Below, one piece after another: positions 7,530-15,611 of a DNA stretch of 34,349 bases. Origin of the DNA: Thiomargarita sp. GTDB lineage: Bacteria > Pseudomonadota > Gammaproteobacteria > Beggiatoales > Beggiatoaceae. How positions within the stretch are numbered: the stretch's first letter is position 1; the number at the start of each line of letters is the position of its first letter. The notes below the pieces were generated by a model. The model searched no databases and was not told the DNA's origin. It was given only the letters and a program-made list of their open reading frames with translations. The position numbers and the translations under genes are program-made. The DNA lies in assembly GCA_030635005.1 (NCBI GenBank), contig DAOVZS010000001.1, positions 1 through 34,349 on the forward strand, in the 5' to 3' direction.

Positions 7530-9386
7530 TTACAAATCAGGACCAATATTGATATGTAAACGTAAGGGCGTGCCGACTTCACTTAAAGCAGCAGCGACAT
7601 CAATACGAATCAAACCAATCGGTGACAGCCACCGAATACCCATTCCCCCCCCTTGTTTTAAGGGTTCAGATAAACCATTAAAGGCATTTCCGCCATCCCA
7701 AAATGCTGCAATACTCCATTTTTCTAAATTAAAGAGTTTATACTCATATTCAATACTCCCTACTAATAGATGTTTACCCCCTATCACTTCTTCATCATCA
7801 TTAAGTGGCCCCAGTGCTTGATAATCATAGCCGCGGACACTACGATCTCCCCCTGCAAAAAAACGTATTGAAGGGGGTAATTCATGAAAATTTCCATCTA
7901 ATAAAGAAATATCACTATACCCCCCCTCTCCCCGTAAAATTAAACGTCCTTTTTTTAAGAGTGGAAAAATAAGCGTACCATTGAGACGAGTTTGCCAAAA
8001 TGATGTATTAGACACCACTTCACTGAGTGCTCCGCGAAATTCCAATTGTATTTTATATCCCTGTTTGGTATAAATACGATCATCCGCTTTCATATAAGAC
8101 CAACTAATACTGGGCATTAATAATCTCGAATGTCCTGAATCGCTACCGACATTATATCTATCATCGCGGTATTCTAATCCAATAATTTCATTGATGTTAC
8201 TGCCCAAAAAAAATCTGGGTTGATGTTTACGAATACCTAGTAATAAGAGTTTACTGTCACTGGTGTCTGGACTTTCATCCTTATACCCCGCTGTGATGTT
8301 AATAAATTCTCCAATATGTTCTCCCATTGGAATTGTGTAACGTACTGTTGTACTTTCACGTATTTCTGATGCTTCAACATCTGAAGAGATGCTATGTCCG
8401 TAACGATTAGCATATCGTCGTTCCCATCCTAAGCCTCCGCGTACCCCGGTATCTGTCCCATATCCAATACTTGCACTATATTTATTAGGTTTACGTGGTT
8501 TTAAAAGCACGACTACTGGTAAATGAACATCAGAGGAGTCAGTCGAATGCGGCATATCAATTTTTACATTTTCAAAATAATCACTGTTCAATAAGGCATT
8601 TTTAAACGCTAATAAAGCATGCCCTGTATAAAAATCTCCCGCTTTAAAACTTAAAAACCGTTTTAAGACTGATGTTTCAAATATATTTTGTTGAAAAGTG
8701 ACTACTCCAAAACGATAACGTGGTCCACTATCAAAATATAAACGAATGGTGACAGCATACGCCTGTTCATCAATTTCAATGCTATGTTTGTTGAATTTTG
8801 CATCAAAATAGCCTCGTTCTTCAGCTAATTGACTTAAAATGGTCTTAGATTGCTCATAATTCGGATGATTCAGTACGTCGCCTACTTTCTGCGGAAAGTC
8901 TGCGAGTAGCTTTGTAAACGCTTGATCGTCTTCAGCTTCCCCATTAATTTGAATATCAAGAGCCTGTATTCTTATGGCTTCTCCTAATGTAATACTATAA
9001 TGTGCTAGCCATGCATCGTTTTCTTCAGAAGGAGGCGTCAATTGGCTACTGACTTCAACACGATAATACCCAAAAGGTTGTAAAGATTTTTTAATTTCAG
9101 CAACTGCTTGTTTATGTAAACGTTTAATACGACGCTTTGATAAACGTGGATGTGTTTTTTGCTGTTCAAGCGTGATATAAGGAAGTACATTTCCATGTAA
9201 TTGTAAAATATGACTATATAAAACACCTGAATCTGTTATTTGTTGCTCTAAACTGAAATAAGTCTGTACATTATCGAGGAAATCGTTTTTAACCCCTTCA
9301 ATTTCAATTTCAATGTCTACTGTTTGAGCAGATAACTTAAAACTGAGTAAGATTAACAGGATAAAGAATAGGGATTTATTCAGCAT
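7530..9386 (-). CDS. tamA: TamA-like Omp85 outer-membrane assembly factor
   Basis: The protein (618 residues from the ATG at 9386) has a signal peptide ending near LSA-Q (about 1-20). POTRA domains occupy about 22-260, and a C-terminal 16-strand Omp85/D15 barrel carries the diagnostic VRGYD loop motif in the region of residue 515. The C-terminus ends in a beta-strand (RLHINIGPDL). TamA forms the translocation and assembly module with TamB for inserting some outer-membrane proteins. tamB is not in this window. The frame extends to a TTG at 9392, but the ATG two codons on gives the better signal peptide. The start overlaps the gltX stop by 11 bases, so expression is coupled to gltX. Confidence 0.88.
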   Translation of the reverse strand: MLNKSLFFILLILLSFKLSAQTVDIEIEIEGVKNDFLDNVQTYFSLEQQITDSGVLYSHILQLHGNVLPYITLEQQKTHPRLSKRRIKRLHKQAVAEIKKSLQPFGYYRVEVSSQLTPPSEENDAWLAHYSITLGEAIRIQALDIQINGEAEDDQAFTKLLADFPQKVGDVLNHPNYEQSKTILSQLAEERGYFDAKFNKHSIEIDEQAYAVTIRLYFDSGPRYRFGVVTFQQNIFETSVLKRFLSFKAGDFYTGHALLAFKNALLNSDYFENVKIDMPHSTDSSDVHLPVVVLLKPRKPNKYSASIGYGTDTGVRGGLGWERRYANRYGHSISSDVEASEIRESTTVRYTIPMGEHIGEFINITAGYKDESPDTSDSKLLLLGIRKHQPRFFLGSNINEIIGLEYRDDRYNVGSDSGHSRLLMPSISWSYMKADDRIYTKQGYKIQLEFRGALSEVVSNTSFWQTRLNGTLIFPLLKKGRLILRGEGGYSDISLLDGNFHELPPSIRFFAGGDRSVRGYDYQALGPLNDDEEVIGGKHLLVGSIEYEYKLFNLEKWSIAAFWDGGNAFNGLSEPLKQGGGMGIRWLSPIGLIRIDVAAALSEVGTPLRLHINIGPDL

Positions 9387-10758
9387 GTTCAATTATTTCG
9401 ATAGCACGTTTCAGACGTTCTATTGTACGGGGTTGACCAATTAAATAGCTTGTAGCATCAATGGGTGGAGACACAGCCCCTCCCGTAATCGCGACTCGTA
9501 ACGGTTGTGCAATTTTTCCCAGTTTCAGCTCATACTGTTGGGCGACTACTTGAATAGTGGTATGAATGGTTTCGGCATTCCAGTTACTCAGTGCTTCTAA
9601 TTGCTGACATAATGTTGTCAGTGGGATTAGAATGGCAGGTTTTAAGTGTTTTCGCACCGCTTTGTTATCATACTCAAGGGGCGTACCCAAAAAGTATTGA
9701 CTATTGTGCACCAATTCTTTTAGGGTTTTAGCACGCTCTGCTTGTATTGTCACGATATCAGCTAAAGTAGGTCCTAAAGGATCTGCTTGAATGGGTAATT
9801 GTGCCGCAATCTCTTCAGGTTTGCCTGTTTTAATATAATGTTGGTTTAACCATAATAATTTATCAATATTAAAGGCAGCAGGGGAGCCATGTATCGCATT
9901 GAAGTCAAATAACGTGATCATTTCTTCTAAAGAAAAAATTTCTTGATCACCGTGTGACCATCCTAAACGTACTAAATAATTTAACAAAGCTTCGGGTAAA
10001 TAACCTTCTTCTTTGTAATTCATCACACTCACAGCCCCATGTCGTTTAGACAGGCGTTGTCCATCAGAACCTAAAATCATTGACAAATGGGCATATTGGG
10101 GTACTGTTGCCCCTAAGGCTTGTAATAGATTAATTTGACGGGGTGTGTTATTCAAATGATCATCACCCCGAATCACATGACTAATACGCATATCCCAATC
10201 ATCCACAACAACGGTCAAATGATATGTCGGTGTGCCATCAGCACGTGCAATAATGAGGTCATCAAGTTCACTATTATTAAATGTGATATTTCCTTTGATT
10301 AAGTCCTTGACGACGACTTGTCCAATTTTTGGATTTTTAAAACGAATAACCCCAGTTTTATCAGAAGAAGGGCTCAGTTCGCGACATTTACCATCATAAC
10401 GAGGTTTTTGTTTGCTAGCCATTTGTCCCACACGTAATTGTTCTAAACGTTCTTTGGAACAATGACAATAATAGGCTTTTTCCTCAGATAATAATTGTTT
10501 AATCACTTGCTGATAACGTTCAAAGCGTTGCGTTTGATAAAATGGGCCTTCATCTGCTTGCAAACCAAGCCAAGCCATCCCTTCAAGAATCGCATCCACT
10601 GAGGCTTGTGTTGAACGTTTACGATCAGTATCTTCAATACGTAAAATAAATTGTCCCCCATGCTTACGGGCATACAGCCATGAAAATAAAGCGGTGCGAA
10701 CGCCGCCAACATGTAAATATCCTGTAGGGCTTGGGGCAAAACGAGTACGAACGGTCAT
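9376..10758 (-). CDS. gltX: Glutamyl-tRNA synthetase
   Basis: A class I aminoacyl-tRNA synthetase of 460 residues, normal length for bacterial GluRS. The HIGH-type motif reads HVGG (16-19) after FAPSPTG. CHC near 98-100 is part of the usual zinc site, and the KMSKS equivalent is RLSKRHG at about 235-241. The C-terminal anticodon-binding helical domain is intact up to the end. It charges tRNA-Glu for protein and tetrapyrrole synthesis. A leftward promoter lies 48 bases upstream, and tamA follows with an 11-base overlap. Confidence 0.97.
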   Translation of the reverse strand: MTVRTRFAPSPTGYLHVGGVRTALFSWLYARKHGGQFILRIEDTDRKRSTQASVDAILEGMAWLGLQADEGPFYQTQRFERYQQVIKQLLSEEKAYYCHCSKERLEQLRVGQMASKQKPRYDGKCRELSPSSDKTGVIRFKNPKIGQVVVKDLIKGNITFNNSELDDLIIARADGTPTYHLTVVVDDWDMRISHVIRGDDHLNNTPRQINLLQALGATVPQYAHLSMILGSDGQRLSKRHGAVSVMNYKEEGYLPEALLNYLVRLGWSHGDQEIFSLEEMITLFDFNAIHGSPAAFNIDKLLWLNQHYIKTGKPEEIAAQLPIQADPLGPTLADIVTIQAERAKTLKELVHNSQYFLGTPLEYDNKAVRKHLKPAILIPLTTLCQQLEALSNWNAETIHTTIQVVAQQYELKLGKIAQPLRVAITGGAVSPPIDATSYLIGQPRTIERLKRAIEIIEHAE

Positions 10759-10805
10759 ATTAAAGGTTTACACGTGTTCACAAAAGTTAATAAATAGTAT
10801 TTTTT

Positions 10806-10834
10806 ATATTAAATAGAACAATATGATAAGTCAA
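10806..10834 (-). promoter_or_regulatory. Likely promoter of gltX-tamA
   Basis: On the minus strand TTGACT (10834-10829), a 17-base spacer and TAATAT (10811-10806) precede the gltX start by about 48 bases, in the 102-base gap after the thioredoxin-VKOR gene. Confidence 0.45.
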
Positions 10835-10860
10835 GAGGCGACCTGTCTATATTGAATCCT

Positions 10861-11871
10861 TTATTTAAGCGTACGTGTATGCCACAATAAACTGGTCATA
10901 ATAATGGCAGAAGCAATACACCAAAGACACGTTGCTCCAATAACAAAAGGTTCTAAAAACGTTAAGTAAATTGAAAATAAAGTGCCTGTGAGGCTTAAAC
11001 CAAACACAGTGACACGAGCGATGTGTGCTATTTTTTTTGCAGCATATTGACCTATAATCCAAGTCAATAACATGACGATATAAATGATAACACCCAGTAT
11101 CCCAATCGGTAATATGCCAAATAAACGTGCATATTCACTTTGTTGTACGGTATTACAATCTCCTATCGGACCACATACCGCAGTCACATGGTATATTTCT
11201 ATATAAGCTAAATAACTAGAAACAATTAAACCCAATAGGCATAATAAAGGCACAATTTTGGTTGGCGTGTGTTTGGAATTGGGTTGAAAACGTATCAATG
11301 TATGTAACATCACGAAAATCATACCGATTAACACAATAATAGCTAATCCATTACCCAAAGGATCACGTGCTAATTTTTCACTGAGACTGAGTTCAATAAC
11401 AGGGCTGTGTGCAGTCCGACTTGCTTGCACTGCCTCACTATTAGTGGGGGAATTTGTATGCATCATCATGTCATACATTCCGGGAATATCGGGCCAATCT
11501 ACTCCCCCTTGTGCTAAAAACGTCTCAATTAATTGTGGGAAATTATTAGGAATATCAGCACCGCCGATTAAGATTTCGGTACCTACAATCAGGGTCGGTA
11601 CACCTGATTCTTTTTTAGGAATTTTAAAATGCTTGAGTGCTGCTTTATACAAAGCGTTGCCGTGGGCTTCTTGAATATTAACCGGTAAAATACGTAACTG
11701 TTCACCATATTTTTTTAAAATAGGTGGCAAATCTTCAGTCACAAACGTGTGACAATGGGAACAACTTGGAGAATAAAACAGTACTGCATGTACGATAGGT
11801 TCGCCAGCATTCGCCGGGAAAAACTGTCCCATCATAAACAGTACTAATATCAAACTCTTGTGATTTTTCAA
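10861..11871 (-). CDS. Thioredoxin-VKOR fusion, periplasmic disulfide-bond oxidoreductase
   Basis: From a TTG start at 11871 the product is 336 residues. It has a signal peptide (about 1-22, ending ANA-GEP), a periplasmic thioredoxin-like domain with C37-S-H-C40 in YSPSCSHCH and a cis-Pro loop (GVPTLIV), then a VKOR domain of about five membrane helices. The VKOR loop cysteines are in CGPIGDCNT (about 230-236), and the quinone-linked CLWC pair is at about 314-317. VKOR proteins reoxidise DsbA-like thioredoxins using quinones, replacing DsbB. The order here is thioredoxin first, VKOR second. The TTG start is chosen because GGAG lies 9 bases upstream and a clean signal peptide follows; the longer frame to 11940 overlaps gspL and has no such site. 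The gene is 37 bases after gspL. Confidence 0.88.
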   Translation of the reverse strand: MKNHKSLILVLFMMGQFFPANAGEPIVHAVLFYSPSCSHCHTFVTEDLPPILKKYGEQLRILPVNIQEAHGNALYKAALKHFKIPKKESGVPTLIVGTEILIGGADIPNNFPQLIETFLAQGGVDWPDIPGMYDMMMHTNSPTNSEAVQASRTAHSPVIELSLSEKLARDPLGNGLAIIVLIGMIFVMLHTLIRFQPNSKHTPTKIVPLLCLLGLIVSSYLAYIEIYHVTAVCGPIGDCNTVQQSEYARLFGILPIGILGVIIYIVMLLTWIIGQYAAKKIAHIARVTVFGLSLTGTLFSIYLTFLEPFVIGATCLWCIASAIIMTSLLWHTRTLK

Positions 11872-11880
11872 TTTTTTAAA

Positions 11881-11884
11881 CTCC
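11881..11884 (-). promoter_or_regulatory. Shine-Dalgarno GGAG deciding the TTG start of the thioredoxin-VKOR gene
   Basis: On the minus strand CGGAG is followed after 9 bases by the TTG at 11871. No ATG in frame would give a complete signal peptide, since the first ATG comes twelve codons into the hydrophobic segment. Confidence 0.6.
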
Positions 11885-11908
11885 GATTCTCTTTGTTTGG
11901 TAAGAGTA

Positions 11909-13078
11909 TTAATGATTGCGAATCCGTAAACGACTTTCAACTAACTGATTACGGCTGATAGCAGATTGTATCTCTACTTTAACAGTGCGACTGAGACGTT
12001 GCTTTAAACGTTCTAATGATTGCAAGTTCCCTATTTCTAATTCTATATCTAAACGTTTTTGACGATAATCAATACGTTTAATATTAACACCCGGTGTTTG
12101 AGCAAAGGGTGTACTGATCTTATTTAAAAGTGACAAAAAATGTTCATTTTGTCCCATTTTTCCTTGTTTAGCACGTAACGCATGTAAGCGTTGTTCCATT
12201 TGTACACGTGGATTGACAATTTTACGTGCTTTGGGAAAGGTCGTTCGGTATACGTTTTCAATCTGTGCCTTTAAGGTGAGACGTTGTTGGCTTAATTGTT
12301 GATATTCTATCCCTTGTTTAACAATATATAGGCCTGCTAACATGAATAATAATACTGCGGTTAATCGCCAAGGACGTATGAAGTTGACGAGTTTATTTTG
12401 AGTACGATACACGCCTTGCAATAAATTTAAAGGTTTATTATCAATAATACCTTGTACCATACATGCTAATAGGGTGTGATCATTTATTGTAAGTGTGACT
12501 GGAATATCAAACATCGCTTTTGTATTATTATAAACTATGATGTGTTTAGGTGGATTATCTGTCAACATAGTGTTTAAACAATCGGATTCAATTGTAAAAC
12601 CTGCATATTCCCCTGTACGTACTAATACCATTTTATTCAGATATAATATTCCCCAAGTATCAACCGGTGGTTTAGGCACTGCTAAAAAATCAGGCATGAT
12701 AACTGTCGGTGTTATTTCTGCTGTATTTAAATGGGCAATGTAAGCTGACATTTGTGTATGGGCAATCACAGCAACATTAATGATATCTGATGTCCAATCC
12801 CCAAGTGCAAAATGCATCTTATCAATATCTTCTATCAATTGTTCTTCTAGCACATAAGGAATCGCTTGGATCTTCTGTTGTCGCTTTTTGCTTGGGATAT
12901 TGGCTTGTGTGACAAGCACATCCATTCCAGGTATTAATACGATTATATTCTTGTGTTCGTGGGGTATGCTTTCTAAAGAAACATGTGTGGCACTGTTGAT
13001 CAGAACGCCATTCGTCTTAAAGGTAGCCCAACTGGCTTGTTGATCAGCATGTAAAAGGATGAGCAAGGATGCGTGCAT
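11909..13078 (-). CDS. gspL: Type II secretion system protein GspL
   Basis: This 389-residue protein has an N-terminal cytoplasmic actin-like domain (about 1-230, containing IVLIPGMDVLVTQANIP and AIPYVLEEQL, both characteristic of GspL), one membrane helix at about 238-255, and a periplasmic ferredoxin-like domain (about 300-389). GspL anchors the GspE ATPase to the inner-membrane platform through GspM. Neither gspE nor gspM is in this window. It is transcribed away from gspGHIJ, with a DUF2892 gene between its start and that operon. No good ribosome binding site is seen before the ATG, and a perfect hairpin lies just upstream at 13091-13110. Confidence 0.88.
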   Translation of the reverse strand: MHASLLILLHADQQASWATFKTNGVLINSATHVSLESIPHEHKNIIVLIPGMDVLVTQANIPSKKRQQKIQAIPYVLEEQLIEDIDKMHFALGDWTSDIINVAVIAHTQMSAYIAHLNTAEITPTVIMPDFLAVPKPPVDTWGILYLNKMVLVRTGEYAGFTIESDCLNTMLTDNPPKHIIVYNNTKAMFDIPVTLTINDHTLLACMVQGIIDNKPLNLLQGVYRTQNKLVNFIRPWRLTAVLLFMLAGLYIVKQGIEYQQLSQQRLTLKAQIENVYRTTFPKARKIVNPRVQMEQRLHALRAKQGKMGQNEHFLSLLNKISTPFAQTPGVNIKRIDYRQKRLDIELEIGNLQSLERLKQRLSRTVKVEIQSAISRNQLVESRLRIRNH

Positions 13079-13090
13079 AATAGAAGTGTC

Positions 13091-13110
13091 ATCTCAGGAA
13101 ACCCTGAGAT
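13091..13110 (-). other. Perfect hairpin in the gspL leader
   Basis: An 8-bp stem (ATCTCAGG with CCTGAGAT) with a 4-base loop ends 12 bases before the gspL ATG, in the 49-base gap after the DUF2892 gene. No U run follows. It could slow or regulate read-through or translation of gspL. Confidence 0.4.
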
Positions 13111-13127
13111 TGAAATAGTAGTGGTGC

Positions 13128-13322
13128 TTAGTTTGCTTTTGTTTTGCAAGTTGTTGAAAATCCAAAGGGGAAATAGGCAGGACAAAACCCAAAAGCTGCT
13201 GTAAATACAGGCATTAAACCAATCAATCCCCACCAATTTTGATAATACATTCCTGCACCAAACATACCCATTCCAATAATAATGCGTATAATTCTATCTA
13301 TAGTACCCACATTGACTATCAT
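13128..13322 (-). CDS. Small DUF2892 (YgaP-type transmembrane) protein
   Basis: The 64-residue protein matches the DUF2892 pattern closely: an N-terminal NVGTIDRIIRIIIG, two membrane helices (about 10-26 and 31-48) separated by NWWGLIGL, and a cysteine in GFCPAY. In YgaP a similar module follows a rhodanese domain; here it stands alone. A second cysteine lies in the tail (STTCKTK). AAGGTAA precedes the ATG. It precedes gspL on the same strand with a 49-base gap and diverges from gspG. Its function is unknown. Confidence 0.85.
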   Translation of the reverse strand: MIVNVGTIDRIIRIIIGMGMFGAGMYYQNWWGLIGLMPVFTAAFGFCPAYFPFGFSTTCKTKAN

Positions 13323-13420
13323 AATAATGATTACCTTATATTTAATCTTTTGTGAAAATAAAGTATACTTATTATAGCAAATTACAATATTTTATATGTT
13401 AGTAGGAGAAAAAAGAAGAG

Positions 13421-13834
13421 ATGTCTCATAAACAACAAGGCTTTAGCTTGATGGAGCTATTGATAGTCATGGTGATTTTGGGTATGTTAGCTGCAATAGT
13501 AGGGCCCACATTATTCAAGCAATTAGGGAAGGCAGAAACAAAAACTGCAATCACACAAATGTCTTTATTTGAAACAGCGTTAGATACTTATCGCTTGGAT
13601 ATATTTAAATATCCCAAAAGTCTGGAAGGCTTAGTTAAGAATATCTCAAATGATCCTAGATGGGATGGACCTTATTTGACAAAAGGTCTTCCCAAAGATC
13701 CGTGGGGTAATATGTATCAATATAAAAAACCGGGGAGTGATGGACGTAAATATGATCTCTATTCCTTTGGTGCAGATGGTCAAGAGGGCGGTGAAAAAGA
13801 TAATGCAGATATTCTCAATTGGCAAAACTCATAA
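13421..13834 (+). CDS. gspG: Type II secretion major pseudopilin GspG
   Basis: The 137-residue protein carries a short type IV prepilin leader (MSHKQQG) cleaved before FSLMELL, with the conserved glutamate at position 5 of the mature protein. The N-terminal hydrophobic helix follows. The C-terminal half shows the GspG family pattern, with DPWGNMYQYKKPG and the D-rich calcium-binding loop SFGADGQEGGEKDNADI. It is the main subunit of the secretion pseudopilus. AGGAG is present 12 bases upstream. gspH overlaps its 3' end by 32 bases. Confidence 0.96.
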   Translation: MSHKQQGFSLMELLIVMVILGMLAAIVGPTLFKQLGKAETKTAITQMSLFETALDTYRLDIFKYPKSLEGLVKNISNDPRWDGPYLTKGLPKDPWGNMYQYKKPGSDGRKYDLYSFGADGQEGGEKDNADILNWQNS

Positions 13835-14189
13835 TAATAATGCGGGTTTTAGTCTTTTAGAATTACTGGTTGTTTTGGTCATGATTGGCATGTTAGTGAC
13901 ACTAGTTGTGCCACAAATGAGCAGTAGTGATCAAACGATTTTTAAAACACAAGTCCGTAAAGTAATTACTCTTTTGAAAGCGACACGACGTTCTGCTGTT
14001 GTCAATGGTACAGAAAGAATTGCTGTCTTTTCTAAAGGTGACACAGATCTTTATAACATTAAAATCACTTTTTATCCCGAGGGAGGGAGTAGTGGGGGTG
14101 AAATTATTGTCAAACATTTAAAGTATCGCGCTAAAATTACCATTAGTCCCATTACGGGCAAAATTGAGTCTAAAATATTGTATGAATAA
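13803..14189 (+). CDS. gspH: Type II secretion minor pseudopilin GspH
   Basis: I start this at the ATG at 13803, giving 128 residues with a prepilin leader of 15 residues ending in NNNAG before FSLLELLVVLVMIGML; an open frame further upstream overlaps gspG more deeply and would make the leader implausibly long. The mature N-terminal helix has E5. The remainder, with LLKATRRSAVVNG and a glycine-serine rich loop, matches the GspH/FimT fold. It is a tip-complex component of the pseudopilus. Its end overlaps the gspI start by 8 bases. Confidence 0.88.
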   Translation: MQIFSIGKTHNNNAGFSLLELLVVLVMIGMLVTLVVPQMSSSDQTIFKTQVRKVITLLKATRRSAVVNGTERIAVFSKGDTDLYNIKITFYPEGGSSGGEIIVKHLKYRAKITISPITGKIESKILYE

Positions 14190-14559
14190 ATGCACTGGTT
14201 TTAGCCTACTTGAAGTATTGGTGGCAATGGCGATAGTCAGCATGGTTTTAGGTAATATCTTTGCATTATTGGCGGGAAGTAAACGTTTAGCGTTTGCTGC
14301 CATGAATGATATTGAACAAACTATTTTTTTACGTTCGGCTATCAATGCGGCTCAAATCGAAAAAACACCTGATTATCCAGAATTTCCTGAGCAGTATCAG
14401 AAACGTATCGAATTGCGTATAGACGACACGCCTTTAGAAAAACCAGAACGTCAAACAAATCCTATGCGTTTGGCATTAGAACCTTATACATTGCGTGATC
14501 AGAAAACGGGTTTAGAATGGACGACAGTACGTTTAATAGTACGAGATACCGCACAGTGA
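14182..14559 (+). CDS. gspI: Type II secretion minor pseudopilin GspI
   Basis: From the ATG at 14182 the product is 125 residues with a very short leader (MNKCTG) before FSLLEVLVAMAIVSMV and E5 conserved. The later block ending in EWTTVRLIVRD is consistent with GspI. GspI nucleates the pseudopilus tip with GspJ and GspK. The gene starts within the last codons of gspH and its TGA shares a base with the ATG of gspJ. A TTG at 14164 would lengthen the leader and is less likely. Confidence 0.88.
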   Translation: MNKCTGFSLLEVLVAMAIVSMVLGNIFALLAGSKRLAFAAMNDIEQTIFLRSAINAAQIEKTPDYPEFPEQYQKRIELRIDDTPLEKPERQTNPMRLALEPYTLRDQKTGLEWTTVRLIVRDTAQ

Positions 14560-15215
14560 TGATAAACAACAGACGTATCACATCACGTGGATTTACCTTA
14601 TTAGAAATCTTGATTGCACTCACTTTATCAGCAATGATTATGTTGATGTTAGCACTTGGCATGAAAGTTGTATTGAAAGAGTGGACAAGTGCGAGTAATC
14701 AGTTGGATCATAGTATTGATAAGGTGCTGCTGTTATTACAAATTGAACGTGCAATAGAAGGTGCTTTTCCATATACGTATTGGGATCAAGAAGAAAATAA
14801 ACAATATCTTTTTTTTGAAGGCAATGAAAAACAAATGGCTTGGATATCCACTGTGTCACCTGGACGACAAGCAGGGATGATGGCTTGGCACTTATTACCC
14901 AATGCTGCGGATACATCTGGAATAGATCTCCGTATAGTGGCAGCGTGTGCGGGTAATCCTACTGTTCGTTTGAAAAATCATGCGACTACACTCACTGTAT
15001 TACCAGAATATACCGCTTCTTTTGAATATTTGTACCGTGATATACAATTTCAAGAGAAGACAGAATGGTTAAAAACGTGGTCTGCCCAAGAACGGCAAAG
15101 TTTACCTAATGCGATACGCATCACATTTAAACATGAGATCCGAGCCAGTTTGGAACTGATCGCAGTCATTCTAACTGATCGGCATCGAAGAATTCGGCCT
15201 TCTCTCAAACCTTAA
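14559..15215 (+). CDS. gspJ: Type II secretion minor pseudopilin GspJ
   Basis: The ATG at 14559 overlaps the gspI stop (TGATG) and gives 218 residues: leader MINNRRITSRG, then FTLLEILIALTLSAMIM with E5, and a GspJ-type domain with LLQIERAIEGA and a basic C-terminus. gspK, which normally follows, is absent: the next gene runs the other way and its stop overlaps the end of gspJ by 4 bases. Loss or relocation of gspK is therefore visible here. Confidence 0.88.
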   Translation: MINNRRITSRGFTLLEILIALTLSAMIMLMLALGMKVVLKEWTSASNQLDHSIDKVLLLLQIERAIEGAFPYTYWDQEENKQYLFFEGNEKQMAWISTVSPGRQAGMMAWHLLPNAADTSGIDLRIVAACAGNPTVRLKNHATTLTVLPEYTASFEYLYRDIQFQEKTEWLKTWSAQERQSLPNAIRITFKHEIRASLELIAVILTDRHRRIRPSLKP

Positions 15216-15562
15216 TCCCATGATCTACGCATATCTTCAATAATATTCACGAGCATATGTTGATAATTTTTGAAGTAGTGTTGGCTATCCTCACTCTTAT
15301 TTTTAATCAATTTTACGCCAATATTGAAGCATTGTTCATCACTTGAACATCTGATGATCAGTCCAGTCAATTCAATTGGGGGAGGAATCAATAAGTGAAT
15401 CATAATTGCAGAATCGATGTCCCATTTTATCTTGGATGTAAAAGCCAGTCCCTCCAAACTCACATCTTTTAATAACATTTTTTCTCTTTTAGAATCAGTG
15501 AGATAATTGATTTCACAAGGGATATTAGTGAGATATCTTGTAAATTTTCGTTCTTCATACAT
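15212..15562 (-). CDS. PilZ domain protein, likely c-di-GMP receptor
   Basis: The 116-residue single-domain protein has both PilZ signature motifs: RxxxR (R5 to R9 in RKFTR) and DxSxxG (D33, S35, G38 in DVSLEGLAF). Both are needed for c-di-GMP binding, so binding is likely. The rest is beta-rich, ending in an amphipathic C-terminal helix. No output domain is attached, so it should act through a partner. It is convergent with gspJ (4-base overlap of stops) and 49 bases downstream of the Aat-like gene. A role in secretion or surface motility is guesswork from position. Confidence 0.9.
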   Translation of the reverse strand: MYEERKFTRYLTNIPCEINYLTDSKREKMLLKDVSLEGLAFTSKIKWDIDSAIMIHLLIPPPIELTGLIIRCSSDEQCFNIGVKLIKNKSEDSQHYFKNYQHMLVNIIEDMRRSWD

Positions 15563-15611
15563 ACTTAAATAAGTGTCCTTTTGATATTGATCATAAGTCT
15601 ATTTTATCACT

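Noticed and set aside
13737..13802. Upstream part of the gspH frame
   Set aside because: It would overlap gspG by almost 100 bases and give an overlong prepilin leader; the ATG at 13803 fits.
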